From Variovorax soli NBRC 106424 (GTDB lineage Bacteria > Pseudomonadota > Gammaproteobacteria > Burkholderiales > Burkholderiaceae_C): a stretch of DNA of 64,000 nucleotides. This document shows, one piece after another, positions 8,639-16,448 of the stretch. The notes under the pieces are model-generated. The model had not been told where the DNA came from. It did not search any database and saw only the letters and a list, made by a program, of their open reading frames with translations. Positions within the stretch are counted from its first letter, which is position 1; each line of letters begins with the position of its first letter. The stretch lies in assembly GCF_001591385.1 (NCBI RefSeq), contig NZ_BCUU01000008.1, forward strand, positions 1 through 64,000, read 5' to 3'. A program made the translations under genes and the position numbers.

Positions 8639-9211
8639 ATGAGCGACGCCGCGCACACCGAAGAAGCCCACACTGGCCCCATCAAGAACCCGAAGCAGCT
8701 TCTCATAGCGGTTTTCTTCTCCTTCGTTGCTCCCATCCTCATCATCACGGGCCTGGTGGCCTACGTGGTCTCGGCCTACAAGCCCTCCGGCGCCGCCAGC
8801 GGCGACCTGGACCTCTACGGTGTTTCGCAGCAGGTGCGCGACCGCGACGTGGCCGCCCGACTGGCCCGCGTGGGCACCGTGGAAATCCGCGATGCCAACC
8901 GCGAACTGGCCACCGGCGAAGCCGTGTTCAAGGCCCAGTGCGTGGCCTGCCACGGCAGCCCCGGCATTCCCGGTGCCCCGCACCTGAACGAGGCGGCCGC
9001 CTGGGGTCCGCGCATCGGCCAGGGCTATGCCACGCTGCTCGAACATGCCCTCAAGGGCAAGGGCGCCATGCCCGCCCAGGGCGGCGGCGACTTCGAAGAT
9101 GTGGAAATCGGCCGTGCGGTGGTCTACATGGCCAATTCCGGCGGCGCCACCTTCCCGGTACCGGATCGTCCTGCGGCGGCAGCGCCTGCAGCCGAAGCAC
9201 CGGCCAAGTAA
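8639..9211 (+). CDS. Membrane-anchored class I cytochrome c (cytochrome c5-like)
   Basis: A 190-residue electron carrier. A short cytoplasmic N-terminus is followed by one membrane helix (about residues 22-44, LLIAVFFSFVAPILIITGLVAYVV) with no cleavage site, so it should stay anchored with its heme domain in the periplasm. Heme attachment is CVACH at residues 101-105; the axial methionine is probably in KGAMPAQGG, a cytochrome c5-type arrangement. A Pro/Ala-rich tail follows. It probably shuttles electrons to a terminal oxidase. A clear terminator follows, so it is monocistronic. Confidence 0.9.
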   Translation: MSDAAHTEEAHTGPIKNPKQLLIAVFFSFVAPILIITGLVAYVVSAYKPSGAASGDLDLYGVSQQVRDRDVAARLARVGTVEIRDANRELATGEAVFKAQCVACHGSPGIPGAPHLNEAAAWGPRIGQGYATLLEHALKGKGAMPAQGGGDFEDVEIGRAVVYMANSGGATFPVPDRPAAAAPAAEAPAK

Positions 9212-9232
9212 GCGCCACACATCCAAACAAAT

Positions 9233-9260
9233 AGCCGGCCTTGTGCCGGCTTTTTTCTTT
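9233..9260 (+). terminator. Rho-independent terminator after cytochrome c
   Basis: AGCCGGC (9233-9239), loop CTTGT, GCCGGCT (9245-9251), followed by TTTTTCTTT. It separates the cytochrome from the convergent B3/4-domain gene. Confidence 0.9.
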
Positions 9261-9263
9261 GGT

Positions 9264-9980
9264 TCATCCCAGCGCGAGCGGCAGCAAGGGCGCTTCCCGC
9301 CCAAGGTGCCGCGCATCGACCACGGTGGCGCCGAGCGCGCCCAGGAGCTCGCCCAGCACCTGCCGCAACAGTTCCAGGTCCTGGGGCGCGCCATCATGCA
9401 TCGCCTCCGCGACGATCAGCACCTGCGCCGTGCCGGGCTGGATGGTCGATCTGGCGCTCTGGCGGTGGCACCAGCGACGTGCGTGGGCATGGCCATCGGC
9501 GTCGGCAAAGATCACCTCGCCCGACTCGGGTTGCTCGGCCTCGCCGCCGAAGGCCAGGTACTGTTCGTTCCCCAAGGCAGGCCGCACCTGCAGCGAGCCC
9601 GAGACCTGTGCCAGGTCGAACACCGCGATCGGGATCGCGAAGGCCAGCGAGGCGGCGTTGCAGGCATCCACCAGCGGATGCAGCGCGGGCAGCGCATCGT
9701 CCTTGCGAAAGCGCCGCAGCAGCGACTCGGCAGCGCAGCGGTACTGGGTGGGCTTGAGTCCCATGCGGGCAAAGGCGCGGCGCCAGGCCTGGATTTCGGG
9801 AAACTCGCCTTCCTGCGCGATGCCCAGGCGGGCCCGCGCCCGGTCATGCAGTTCGGCGATCTGCGCTGCGGGCGCCATGGTATCGGGCCTCAGGCCACGG
9901 GCATGCAGGGCCAGCGCGGCCAGCGAGGGGTGGGCCGCCCAGAGGGTGTCGGCGTGGGAGAAGAAGTGATTCGGAGGCAT
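9264..9980 (-). CDS. B3/4 (tRNA-synthetase-like) domain protein
   Basis: A 238-residue stand-alone B3/4-domain protein, the fold found as the editing region of the beta subunit of phenylalanyl-tRNA synthetase. Support comes from the order of conserved pieces: KPTQYRCAAESLLRR, LHPLVDACNAASLAFAIPIAVFDLAQV, then GEVIFAD and a C-terminal half with WCHRQSARSTI. Stand-alone members are thought to bind or edit aminoacyl-tRNA, but this is not established for this subgroup. It follows the AraC-like gene on the same strand after 67 bp and may be co-transcribed. Confidence 0.8.
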   Translation of the reverse strand: MPPNHFFSHADTLWAAHPSLAALALHARGLRPDTMAPAAQIAELHDRARARLGIAQEGEFPEIQAWRRAFARMGLKPTQYRCAAESLLRRFRKDDALPALHPLVDACNAASLAFAIPIAVFDLAQVSGSLQVRPALGNEQYLAFGGEAEQPESGEVIFADADGHAHARRWCHRQSARSTIQPGTAQVLIVAEAMHDGAPQDLELLRQVLGELLGALGATVVDARHLGREAPLLPLALG

Positions 9981-10047
9981 CGAGGCTGCTCGTCGGGGGT
10001 GGCAAAGCGCCGAACTCTGCGCGCCGCGGGCCGCACGGTCTTGAACG

Positions 10048-10704
10048 CTATTGCGCCATCGCGCGCTGCCAGGCCCCGGGGGTGAAGCCCAGGTGGCGGG
10101 TGAAGGCGCGTGTCATGTGGCTCTGGTCGGCAAAGCCCGACTCGGCCGCCGCCTGCAGCTCGTCGCCCAGGCGCTCGCGCAACCGCGCCACATGGTCGCC
10201 GGCATCCAGGGACAGCGGCGCCGCGCTTGCGTGCGCCGCCAGCAGGCGGCCCAGCACCACGGCCAGCGATTCCTCGCAAGCGAGCAGGTCCAGGTCGGTG
10301 CCGGCCCGGCCCGCCTGCCAGGCTTCGAGCTGGCCCAGCAGGTGGCGCAGCGCAGCCTGCAGCTGCGGATCACAGATGACCGGGCGCGTGAGCTCGATGT
10401 CTTCGCGGCCAGCGGCAGCGGCCAGCACCGCGCGGTCGAAATGAACCATGCGCCAGCGCCTCGCGCCACCACCGAGGGGCCGACCGTCGTGCACCTCGCC
10501 GGGGTTGCAGGCCAGCAGGTCGCCGGCCTGGGCGTCGACCTCGCCGCGGCCGCTGGCCGAGCGCTGTGCGCCCTGCTCAAGCACGCCGATGCCGTAGGTG
10601 TCATGCCAGTGCCGGCCGAAATGGCGTTCGCTCTCGGTGCGTACGCTGTGCACGCCCGCCCAGGGCGCGCGGGCCACCCGGCATTGGTGGCAGGGCGCCG
10701 TCAA
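10048..10704 (-). CDS. AraC-like transcriptional regulator, apparently missing its first HTH
   Basis: The N-terminal half is a normal AraC cupin-like sensing domain (HFGRHWHDTYGIGVLEQG, then GDLLACNPGEVHDGRP). The C-terminus ends with a good second helix-turn-helix, ESGFADQSHMTRAFTRHLGFTPGAW. Between LRERLGDELQ and AAAESGFADQ I see no first helix-turn-helix or connecting helix, about 50 residues that relatives have. The protein is 218 residues against a usual 260-290. The frame stays open, so it looks like an in-frame deletion rather than a frameshift. The start is TTG 10704, overlapping the upstream stop as TTGA. DNA binding is doubtful. Confidence 0.75.
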   Translation of the reverse strand: MTAPCHQCRVARAPWAGVHSVRTESERHFGRHWHDTYGIGVLEQGAQRSASGRGEVDAQAGDLLACNPGEVHDGRPLGGGARRWRMVHFDRAVLAAAAGREDIELTRPVICDPQLQAALRHLLGQLEAWQAGRAGTDLDLLACEESLAVVLGRLLAAHASAAPLSLDAGDHVARLRERLGDELQAAAESGFADQSHMTRAFTRHLGFTPGAWQRAMAQ

Positions 10705-11258
10705 GCGGGTGCTGCCTTGGGCACGGGCTGTGGCGGGCGCTGCGCCTGGGGGCTGAGCACGTAGCCAAAGCGTGCGGGCAGGTCCTGCGCCTTCACCGTC
10801 TCGGGCTTCCAGCGGCCCTGCTCGATCGCATCGGCCGCGGCTTCCATGTCCTGCGTGTGCACGCGCCCCAGGCCCAATTCGGTCGCGAGGTAGACCCGGC
10901 CCTCCTCGTCGACGAGGCAGCCAGCCGCCTGTACTGGCAAGCCGCTGTGCGTGGCGACCTTTGCGCCGGCATCGTCCACGCGCAGCACCCAGGGGGTCGA
11001 CTCCAGTTCCACATACACGCGCTGCGGCCCGTTCTGGAAGAACCACTGGCCGGCCTCGTCGTGCTCGTAGTTGCGCTGGATGAAGTCGATGAGCTTCTCG
11101 TGCCGCAGCAGCGAGCCCTTGGCCTGCACGAAGGGGCCGGCGGCCTGGGTGCGGTCGTCGCGCATGTACCAGTTGCCGCGCGCATCCAGACCCAGCCAGC
11201 CGTAGCAGTGCGGCACGTTGGGCCACTTGGCCAGAGCCTGCTTGACGATGTCGTCCAT
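10701..11258 (-). CDS. Conserved hypothetical protein (185 aa)
   Basis: A soluble protein of a type I associate with Burkholderiales but cannot name. Conserved-looking blocks include HCYGWLGLDARGNWYMRDD near the start, EKLIDFIQRNYEHDEAGQWFFQNGPQRVYVELE in the middle and LPARFGYVLSPQAQ near the end. There is no signal peptide, membrane helix or catalytic motif. Aromatic residues are frequent. Its stop codon overlaps the TTG start of the AraC-like gene, so the two are translationally coupled. Confidence 0.75.
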   Translation of the reverse strand: MDDIVKQALAKWPNVPHCYGWLGLDARGNWYMRDDRTQAAGPFVQAKGSLLRHEKLIDFIQRNYEHDEAGQWFFQNGPQRVYVELESTPWVLRVDDAGAKVATHSGLPVQAAGCLVDEEGRVYLATELGLGRVHTQDMEAAADAIEQGRWKPETVKAQDLPARFGYVLSPQAQRPPQPVPKAAPA

Positions 11259-11291
11259 GGGCGGATTCTGCTCCTGATGGGTGCCGGGGAT

Positions 11292-12275
11292 CTACGCGTG
11301 CTGCGCCAGCCAGCCGCCCACCTCGTACGGCAGGCCGAAGACATGGCCCGGTGGCCATCCGGCGGCAAAACCCACGTGGCCGCCGTGGGCGGGCTGCCAC
11401 AGCGTCACGTAGCGGCCCACGTCCTGTTGGCGCGGCAGGCTGGCCGCCGGAACGAAGGGGTCGTTGCGCGCGTTGACCACCAGCGCCGGAACGCGGATGG
11501 CATCCAGGTGCGGCTTGGCCGAACCGCGCGACCAGTAGTCGTCGGTGTCCCGGAAGCCGTGCAGCGGTGCGGTGAAGATGTTGTCGAAGGCGTAGAGGTC
11601 ACCGGCCTGCAGCAGCGCGTCGCGGTTGAACAGCCCCGGGTGCTGCGCCAGCTTGGCCAGTGCCTTGGGCTTCATGGTGTTGAGGAACATGCGGGTGTAG
11701 ACCAGCCGGTTGAAGCCGCGCCCGATGGCCGCGCCGCCAGCCGCCAGGTCGACCGGCGCGCAGATGGAGGCCACGGCGCTGGCGACGCGGCCGGCCTCGC
11801 TGCCCGCCTCTTCCGCCCAGCGCAGCAGCGCATTGCCGCCCAGCGACACGCCCACCACCAGCATGGGCCCGCCGCCGAGCGCATCGTGCTGCGCGCGCAG
11901 CCTGGAAAGAATCCAGCCGATTTCCTCGTAGTCGCCCGAGTGGTAGGCCCGGGGCGCCAGGTTGATCTCGCCGCTGCAGCCGCGAAAGTGCGGCACGGCG
12001 TACGCCATGCCGCCCTGCTGCGCGAAGGCGGCGAAGGACTGCGCGTAGTGGCTGCGCGATGAGCCTTCCAGGCCGTGGAACAGCACCAGCAGGGGCCGGG
12101 GGCCGGGCGCCTGGGTTCCCTCGAGGAAGTCGACGTCGATGAAGTCGCCGTCGGGCGTGTTCCAGCGCTCGCGCCGGAACGAAGGGCGTGCGCCGCGTAC
12201 GCTCTTTGCGGCGATGGCGGACCAGATGGTCTGCAGGTTGCCGCCGGGCAACCAGAAGGGCGCGACGTACTCCAT
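11292..12275 (-). CDS. Alpha/beta hydrolase, YheT family
   Basis: A 327-residue hydrolase of the YheT/ABHD group, predicted to cleave esters, possibly lipids. Visible motifs are the oxyanion-hole region LLVLFHGLEGSSRSHY, the segment MAYAVPHFRGCSGE, and the nucleophile elbow VVGVSLGGNALLRW with the catalytic serine. The aspartate and histidine would be in VVNARNDPFVP and QPAHGGHVGF. I start at ATG 12275 (MEYVAPFWLPGGNLQTIW, the usual family N-terminus). It starts 4 bp after the NTF2-like gene stops, in the same direction, so they probably form an operon. Confidence 0.88.
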   Translation of the reverse strand: MEYVAPFWLPGGNLQTIWSAIAAKSVRGARPSFRRERWNTPDGDFIDVDFLEGTQAPGPRPLLVLFHGLEGSSRSHYAQSFAAFAQQGGMAYAVPHFRGCSGEINLAPRAYHSGDYEEIGWILSRLRAQHDALGGGPMLVVGVSLGGNALLRWAEEAGSEAGRVASAVASICAPVDLAAGGAAIGRGFNRLVYTRMFLNTMKPKALAKLAQHPGLFNRDALLQAGDLYAFDNIFTAPLHGFRDTDDYWSRGSAKPHLDAIRVPALVVNARNDPFVPAASLPRQQDVGRYVTLWQPAHGGHVGFAAGWPPGHVFGLPYEVGGWLAQHA

Positions 12276-12279
12276 CGGC

Positions 12280-12726
12280 TCAGTGTAGAAGTTGCGGCGC
12301 GTCGTGGGTGTCGGACGGCTCCTGCACCGTGCCGGGGCTGGCATGGTGCGCCACCATGCGCCAGCCCTGCGCAGTCTTGTGATAGACGTTGGTGGCCAGC
12401 ACGAAAGCCAGGCGCGGCCCTTCGGTGGTCAATACCTCGATGCGCTCGAGCACGTTGTGCACCGAGCTGCCCAGCGACTCGACCTTGCGCACGCGCGCCG
12501 GCGTGGCGTGGATGCTGCCATTGCCGAACATCTGCTCGAAGGCGGAGCGGATGGCCTCGGTGCCCACCAGGCGAGGGCCGCCCGGGTGCACGCAGAACAC
12601 CTCGTCGTCGTCCGCCCAGCAGGCCATCAGGGCGTCCAGGTCGCCGCGCTGCAGGGCTTCATAGAAAGAGGCTTCCACGTCGTCGGCGGTGCCGCCGAAA
12701 TGGCTGGTGTGTCGGGTCTTGGCCAT
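12280..12726 (-). CDS. NTF2-like (SnoaL/DUF4440-type) protein
   Basis: A small cone-shaped NTF2-fold protein of 148 residues. The pattern EASFYEALQRGDLDALMACWADDDEVFCVHPGGPRLVG is typical of calcium/calmodulin-kinase-association or DUF4440-like members, followed by the usual sheet with HNVLERIEVL and GWRMVAHHASP. No catalytic assignment is possible. I start at ATG 12726 (MAKTRHTSHFGG); longer upstream frames lack family sequence. It sits 5' of the YheT-type hydrolase with almost no gap. Confidence 0.85.
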   Translation of the reverse strand: MAKTRHTSHFGGTADDVEASFYEALQRGDLDALMACWADDDEVFCVHPGGPRLVGTEAIRSAFEQMFGNGSIHATPARVRKVESLGSSVHNVLERIEVLTTEGPRLAFVLATNVYHKTAQGWRMVAHHASPGTVQEPSDTHDAPQLLH

Positions 12727-12757
12727 GGGGGTGGATTTTGCCTGCAGGGCGGACGGA

Positions 12758-13537
12758 TCAGGCGCCGCCCAGCAGCCACTCGCGCACCGCGGCCTCGCAG
12801 GCCTCGGCGTTGCCCTGCGCGGCCCGCCACACCAGCTCGGGCGCGGCCACGTGCGTGCCGTGGGGTGCCAGCCGCAGCGCGACGTCGACGAATTGCGCCA
12901 CCACGGCAGCGCGCACCGGCTGCTCGCTGGCCGGCACCATGAAGCGCGCAATCGACAGCATCCATTCGGCCACCCGCTGCGGCAGGCTGCCGCGCACGCC
13001 CTGGGCGGGCTTTTGCGCCGAGCGCACCAGGATCAGGCGCTCGAAGCCCAGCGCCGCCACCGACTGCTCGTCCAGGCTGGCCAGGCCGCGCTTGAGCGCC
13101 TCGGGCAGGCGGCCTTGCGCATGCGGCTGCACCACGGCCAGCGTGCGCACGCCGCAGCTGCGCAGCCAGGCGGCAATCTGCGGCAGCTGCTGCGGCGCGG
13201 GCGCCCACAGGGCGCGCTCGCGGTCGTGGTACAGGCGCGGCGGATCGAAGCTCACCAGCGCCACGTCGGCTTGCACGCTGGGCCACGACCGCGGGTCGTC
13301 ATCGGGCGGCACCAGCACGGTCTGCACGCCGCGCAGGCCGTCCTGCATCGGCTCGCGCGCCAGCACCTTCGCCTGTGCATACCGATGGCTGCCGGCCAGG
13401 CGGCGCAGCAGCTCGTTGCCCAGCGCGCCCGTGGCGCCGGCGATCAGCAAGGTGGTCTCGGGCCGCGCCCCTCGTTCCGGCGTACGCGCAATCGGCCGCT
13501 GGGCGGCCTGCAGCACCTGGATGGGGTCTATTGCCAT
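12758..13537 (-). CDS. Atypical short-chain dehydrogenase (NAD(P)-binding protein)
   Basis: A 259-residue Rossmann-fold protein. The nucleotide-binding glycine motif is LLIAGATGALGNELLRRLAG (residues about 30-49), the atypical SDR pattern GATGxxG. The rest resembles NAD(P)H-binding proteins with QSVAALGFERLILVRSAQKP near the end rather than a classical YxxxK active site, so it could be a redox-sensing or reductase protein. It may be a third member of the minus-strand group (31 bp before the NTF2-like gene). The divergent lemA gene starts 55 bp away. Confidence 0.8.
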   Translation of the reverse strand: MAIDPIQVLQAAQRPIARTPERGARPETTLLIAGATGALGNELLRRLAGSHRYAQAKVLAREPMQDGLRGVQTVLVPPDDDPRSWPSVQADVALVSFDPPRLYHDRERALWAPAPQQLPQIAAWLRSCGVRTLAVVQPHAQGRLPEALKRGLASLDEQSVAALGFERLILVRSAQKPAQGVRGSLPQRVAEWMLSIARFMVPASEQPVRAAVVAQFVDVALRLAPHGTHVAAPELVWRAAQGNAEACEAAVREWLLGGA

Positions 13538-13592
13538 GCAACCGATGCTACCTGTGCTAACTTTGCGCCCTTCTCAGCAAGGGGTGAACAAG

Positions 13593-14198
13593 ATGATGAC
13601 GATGACGAAGCGTTGGCTTGTGATGATGGCGGTGCTCCTGTCCCTGACGGGCTGCGGCTACAACGACTTCCAGCGGCTGGACGAAGCCACCAAGTCGGCC
13701 TGGAGCGAAGTGCTCAACCAGTACCAGCGGCGCGCCGACCTCGTGCCCAACATCGTCGCCACGGTGAAGGGCCAGGCCAACTTCGAGCAGGAGACGCTCA
13801 CCAAGGTGGTCGAGGCACGCGCCAAGGCCACCAGCATCCAGGTCACGCCCGAGACGCTGAACAACCCCGAGGCCTTCAACAAGTTCCAGCAGGCGCAGGG
13901 CGAGCTCACGGGCGCGCTGTCGCGCCTGATGGTGGTGGCCGAGCGCTACCCCGAGCTGCAGGCCAACCAGGCCTTCCGCGACCTGCGCGTCACGCTCGAG
14001 GGCACCGAGAACCGCATCACCGTGGCGCGCAACCGCTACATCCAGACGGTGCAGGAGTACAACGTGCTGGCGCGCAGCTTCCCGACCAACCTGACGGCCA
14101 TGGTCTTCAGCTACTCGCCCAAGCCCAACTTCACCGTGCAGAACGAGGCGCAGATCTCCACGCCGCCCACGGTCGACTTCAGCGCGCCGAAGAAATAG
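13593..14198 (+). CDS. lemA: LemA family lipoprotein
   Basis: A 201-residue LemA protein. A short signal ends in SLTGC (Cys21), then the conserved start YNDFQRLDEATKSAWSEVLNQYQRRADLVPNIVATVKG and a four-helix bundle, with TVQEYNVLARSFPTNL and a short C-terminal tail. ATG 13593 is chosen because AAGGGG lies 8 bases upstream; GTG 13584 is in frame but overlaps that site. LemA proteins are often next to TPM-domain genes, as here. Their function is not settled; envelope stress or membrane organisation has been suggested. A structured repeat follows the stop directly. Confidence 0.92.
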   Translation: MMTMTKRWLVMMAVLLSLTGCGYNDFQRLDEATKSAWSEVLNQYQRRADLVPNIVATVKGQANFEQETLTKVVEARAKATSIQVTPETLNNPEAFNKFQQAQGELTGALSRLMVVAERYPELQANQAFRDLRVTLEGTENRITVARNRYIQTVQEYNVLARSFPTNLTAMVFSYSPKPNFTVQNEAQISTPPTVDFSAPKK

Positions 14199-14200
14199 TT

Positions 14201-14292
14201 CTCCCCCCAGGCTTCGTGCACTTCGTGTCGCTACGCCAACCCCCTCGCCGGGGACAACACCTGCGGCCCGGCAAAGCCGGTTCCGCGGTGTT
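14201..14292 (+). repeat. Intra-operon structured repeat, copy A
   Basis: It starts 3 bp after the lemA stop with CCCCCCAGGCT, then a short CAC-TTC-GTG hairpin, a CCCCC/GGGG hairpin (14240-14253), and a long bulged hairpin: AACACC, bulged T, GCGG, then CCGGC-AAA-GCCGG inside, closed by CCGC and GGTGTT (14256-14292). Copy B has the same fold with compensatory changes. There is no T-tract, so it is not a simple terminator. Confidence 0.8.
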
Positions 14293-14311
14293 CCCGGATG
14301 GGGGGTGGGTC

Positions 14312-15250
14312 GTGCGCTGGCTGGTTGCACTGGGCACGGTCTGGTCGCTGCTGACAGCGGGGGTCGCGCTGGCGCAGGGCCTGCTGCCCGTGCCCGCGCT
14401 CAGCGGCCGCGTCATCGACCAGACCGGCACGCTGAACGCCAGCCAGCGCCAGGCGCTGGAAGCCAAGCTCGCCGCCATCGAAGCCGAGAAGGGCTCGCAG
14501 GTGGTGGTGCTGATGGTGCCCACCACGCAGCCCGAGGACATTGCCGGCTACGCGAACCGCGTGGCCAACGAATGGAAGATCGGCCGCAAGGCGGTCGGCG
14601 ACGGCGTGCTGGTGATCGTGGCCAAGGACGACCGGCGCATGCGCATCGAGGTGGCCAAGACGCTGGAAGGCGCCATTCCGGACATCATGGCCGCGCGCAT
14701 CATCGACAACGCGATGAAGCCGCGCTTCAGGCAAAACGACTTCGCGGGCGGCCTCGACGCGGCGGTCGACCAGATCGGCGCCCTGATCCGCGGTGAGGCG
14801 CTGCCGCCGGTGCAGCAGCACCCCAGCGGCACCTTCGAGGGCAACGGCGGCGGTTTCGACTGGGGCACGCTGGGCATCTTCCTCTTCTTCGGCGTGCTGG
14901 TGCTGGGGCGCGTGCTGCGCGGCGTGTTCGGCAACAAGCTGGGCGCGCTGGCCACCGGCGCGGCCACCGGCGGCATTGCCTTCTTCGTCACGGCAACCAT
15001 GTGGGTGGCCATTGCGGCCGGCATCGTGGCGCTCTTCTTCACCCTGATCTCCAGCGCCTTCGTCGGCATTCCGACGCTGGGGCGCGGCCACGGCGGACGC
15101 GGAGGCTTCGGCGGCTTTCCGGGCGGCTATGGCGGCGGCAGCTGGGGCGGTGGCCACGGCGGCTTCGGCGGTGGCGGCGGAGGCGGCGGTGGATTCAGTT
15201 CGGGCGGCGGCGGCGACTTCGGCGGCGGCGGCGCTTCGGGGGATTGGTAG
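14312..15250 (+). CDS. TPM-domain protein with Gly-rich C-terminus
   Basis: A 312-residue membrane protein: signal peptide (about 1-26), TPM (TLP18.3/Psb32/MOLO-1) domain at about 30-165 (GRVIDQTGTLNASQRQALEAKLAAIE, then GVLVIVAKDDRRMRIEVAKTLEGAIPD), two or more membrane helices (about 185-255), and a tail made almost entirely of Gly with Phe/Ser. This is the usual YgcG architecture. I choose GTG 14312, preceded by a G-rich site; GTG 14288 is possible but would lie in the repeat. It works with lemA and the second TPM gene by context only. Confidence 0.88.
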   Translation: MRWLVALGTVWSLLTAGVALAQGLLPVPALSGRVIDQTGTLNASQRQALEAKLAAIEAEKGSQVVVLMVPTTQPEDIAGYANRVANEWKIGRKAVGDGVLVIVAKDDRRMRIEVAKTLEGAIPDIMAARIIDNAMKPRFRQNDFAGGLDAAVDQIGALIRGEALPPVQQHPSGTFEGNGGGFDWGTLGIFLFFGVLVLGRVLRGVFGNKLGALATGAATGGIAFFVTATMWVAIAAGIVALFFTLISSAFVGIPTLGRGHGGRGGFGGFPGGYGGGSWGGGHGGFGGGGGGGGGFSSGGGGDFGGGGASGDW

Positions 15251-15254
15251 CACC

Positions 15255-15779
15255 ATGGGCAGCAGAACCTTCTTCGGCAAGCTCGCACGCATCTGGCGCC
15301 ATCGATGGATCGACCGCGCCGAGATCGCGCGCGCCCTGCCCCCCGACCTGCTGGAGCGGCTCGCGGCCCGGGTGGGCGCCAGCGAGCGGCGCCACAGCGG
15401 CGAGATCCGCATCTGCGTCGAGGCCGGGCTGCCCAACTCCTACCTGTGGCGCGACGCCACCGCGCGCGAGCGCGCCGTGGCCATGTTCGGCAAGCTGCGC
15501 GTGTGGGACACCGAGCACAACAACGGCGTGCTCATCTACCTGCTGCTGGTGGAACACGCCATCGAGGTCGTGGCCGACCGCGGCATCGCACGCAAGGTGA
15601 GCGAGCAGGCGTGGGCCGCCATGACCCAGCGCATGAGCCAGGCCTTTCGCGAGGGCCGCTTCGAGGACGGTCTGACACAGGCGCTGGCGGAGGTGTCGGC
15701 GCTGCTGGTGGAACACTTTCCGCTGGCGCCGGGCGAGGCGGACGGCAACGAACTGCCGGATGCACCGGTGGTGATCTAA
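15255..15779 (+). CDS. Second TPM-domain protein
   Basis: A 174-residue soluble TPM protein starting 4 bp after the previous gene. The N-terminus is basic, then RRHSGEIRICVEAGLP, RERAVAMFGKLRVWDTEHNNGVLIYLLLVEHAIEVVADRGIARKV and a C-terminal helical part, a common arrangement in YgcG-type neighbours. It lacks a signal peptide, so it probably stays cytoplasmic. It completes the lemA-TPM-TPM operon. Its TAA and the TAG of the convergent pdeM share two bases. Confidence 0.87.
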   Translation: MGSRTFFGKLARIWRHRWIDRAEIARALPPDLLERLAARVGASERRHSGEIRICVEAGLPNSYLWRDATARERAVAMFGKLRVWDTEHNNGVLIYLLLVEHAIEVVADRGIARKVSEQAWAAMTQRMSQAFREGRFEDGLTQALAEVSALLVEHFPLAPGEADGNELPDAPVVI

Positions 15780-16444
15780 GGCAGCGTCCACACGGCATCG
15801 TCGCCGATGGGATAGAAGCGCCGGCCTTCTGCCCGCTCCACGTACCAGCCACCGGTGAATTCTCCGAACGCAGGCAGCACAGCCTGCGCCCTCTCCTGGA
15901 CAAAGCAGGGCAGCCGCATGCTGTCGCGCCCGCTGCCGTGCAGCCCGCACACCGGATGAAGATGGCCGGCCAGCACGAAGTGCGTCGGATGCTGCTGCGG
16001 ATGGTGGCAGCAGGCAAAGGGACCGACGAGCCAGGGCTCGGTGACGATGTCGATTCGAAGGCCCGGCGGCGGATCGCCGGCGCGGCTGTCGTGGTTGCCG
16101 CGCACCAGCGTGCAAGCCAGGCCCGCATGCCGTTCGCGCCAATCCTCGAGTGCGGCCAGCAAGGCCGGCGTGCGCGCCTGCGCCGCATGCAAAAAGTCGC
16201 CCAGCACCACCAGGTGCCGCACCGCATGCGCTGCCAGCAGTGCATCCAGCCGCGCCAGGTTCTGCGCCGTGGTGCCGCCGGGCACCGGCTGGCCCAGGGC
16301 ACGAAAGGTGGCGGCCTTGCCCAGGTGCAAGTCGGCCACGAAGAGCACGCCGGCCGCCGGCCAGCTGATGGCACGCTCCGGCAGCAGCAAGAGCCGCTCG
16401 CCCGCCCATTGCACTTCGCACGCACCGCCGCCGCCGTTCGACAT
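15776..16444 (-). CDS. pdeM: Ligase-associated endonuclease PdeM
   Basis: A 222-residue calcineurin-like metallophosphoesterase of the ligase-associated DNA damage set. All metal motifs are visible in order: FVADLHLGK, VVLGDFLH, LVRGNHD and VLAGHLHPV. Such proteins are predicted to be phosphodiesterases or endonucleases that trim DNA ends. ATG 16444 starts 4 bp after the helicase stop. It is the last gene of a four-gene operon whose members overlap or nearly touch. The family is defined mostly by gene neighbourhood, and its substrate has not been proven here. Confidence 0.9.
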   Translation of the reverse strand: MSNGGGGACEVQWAGERLLLLPERAISWPAAGVLFVADLHLGKAATFRALGQPVPGGTTAQNLARLDALLAAHAVRHLVVLGDFLHAAQARTPALLAALEDWRERHAGLACTLVRGNHDSRAGDPPPGLRIDIVTEPWLVGPFACCHHPQQHPTHFVLAGHLHPVCGLHGSGRDSMRLPCFVQERAQAVLPAFGEFTGGWYVERAEGRRFYPIGDDAVWTLP

Positions 16445-16448
16445 CGCG

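Noticed and set aside
10705..11400. Upstream extension of the AraC-like frame to 450 codons
   Set aside because: The extra part overlaps the coding region of the upstream conserved protein in another frame and has no homologous look. TTG 10704 is a sufficient start.
12075..13592. Very long plus-strand frame leading into lemA
   Set aside because: It runs antisense to the YheT, NTF2-like and dehydrogenase genes. LemA sequence and a lipoprotein signal begin only near 13593.
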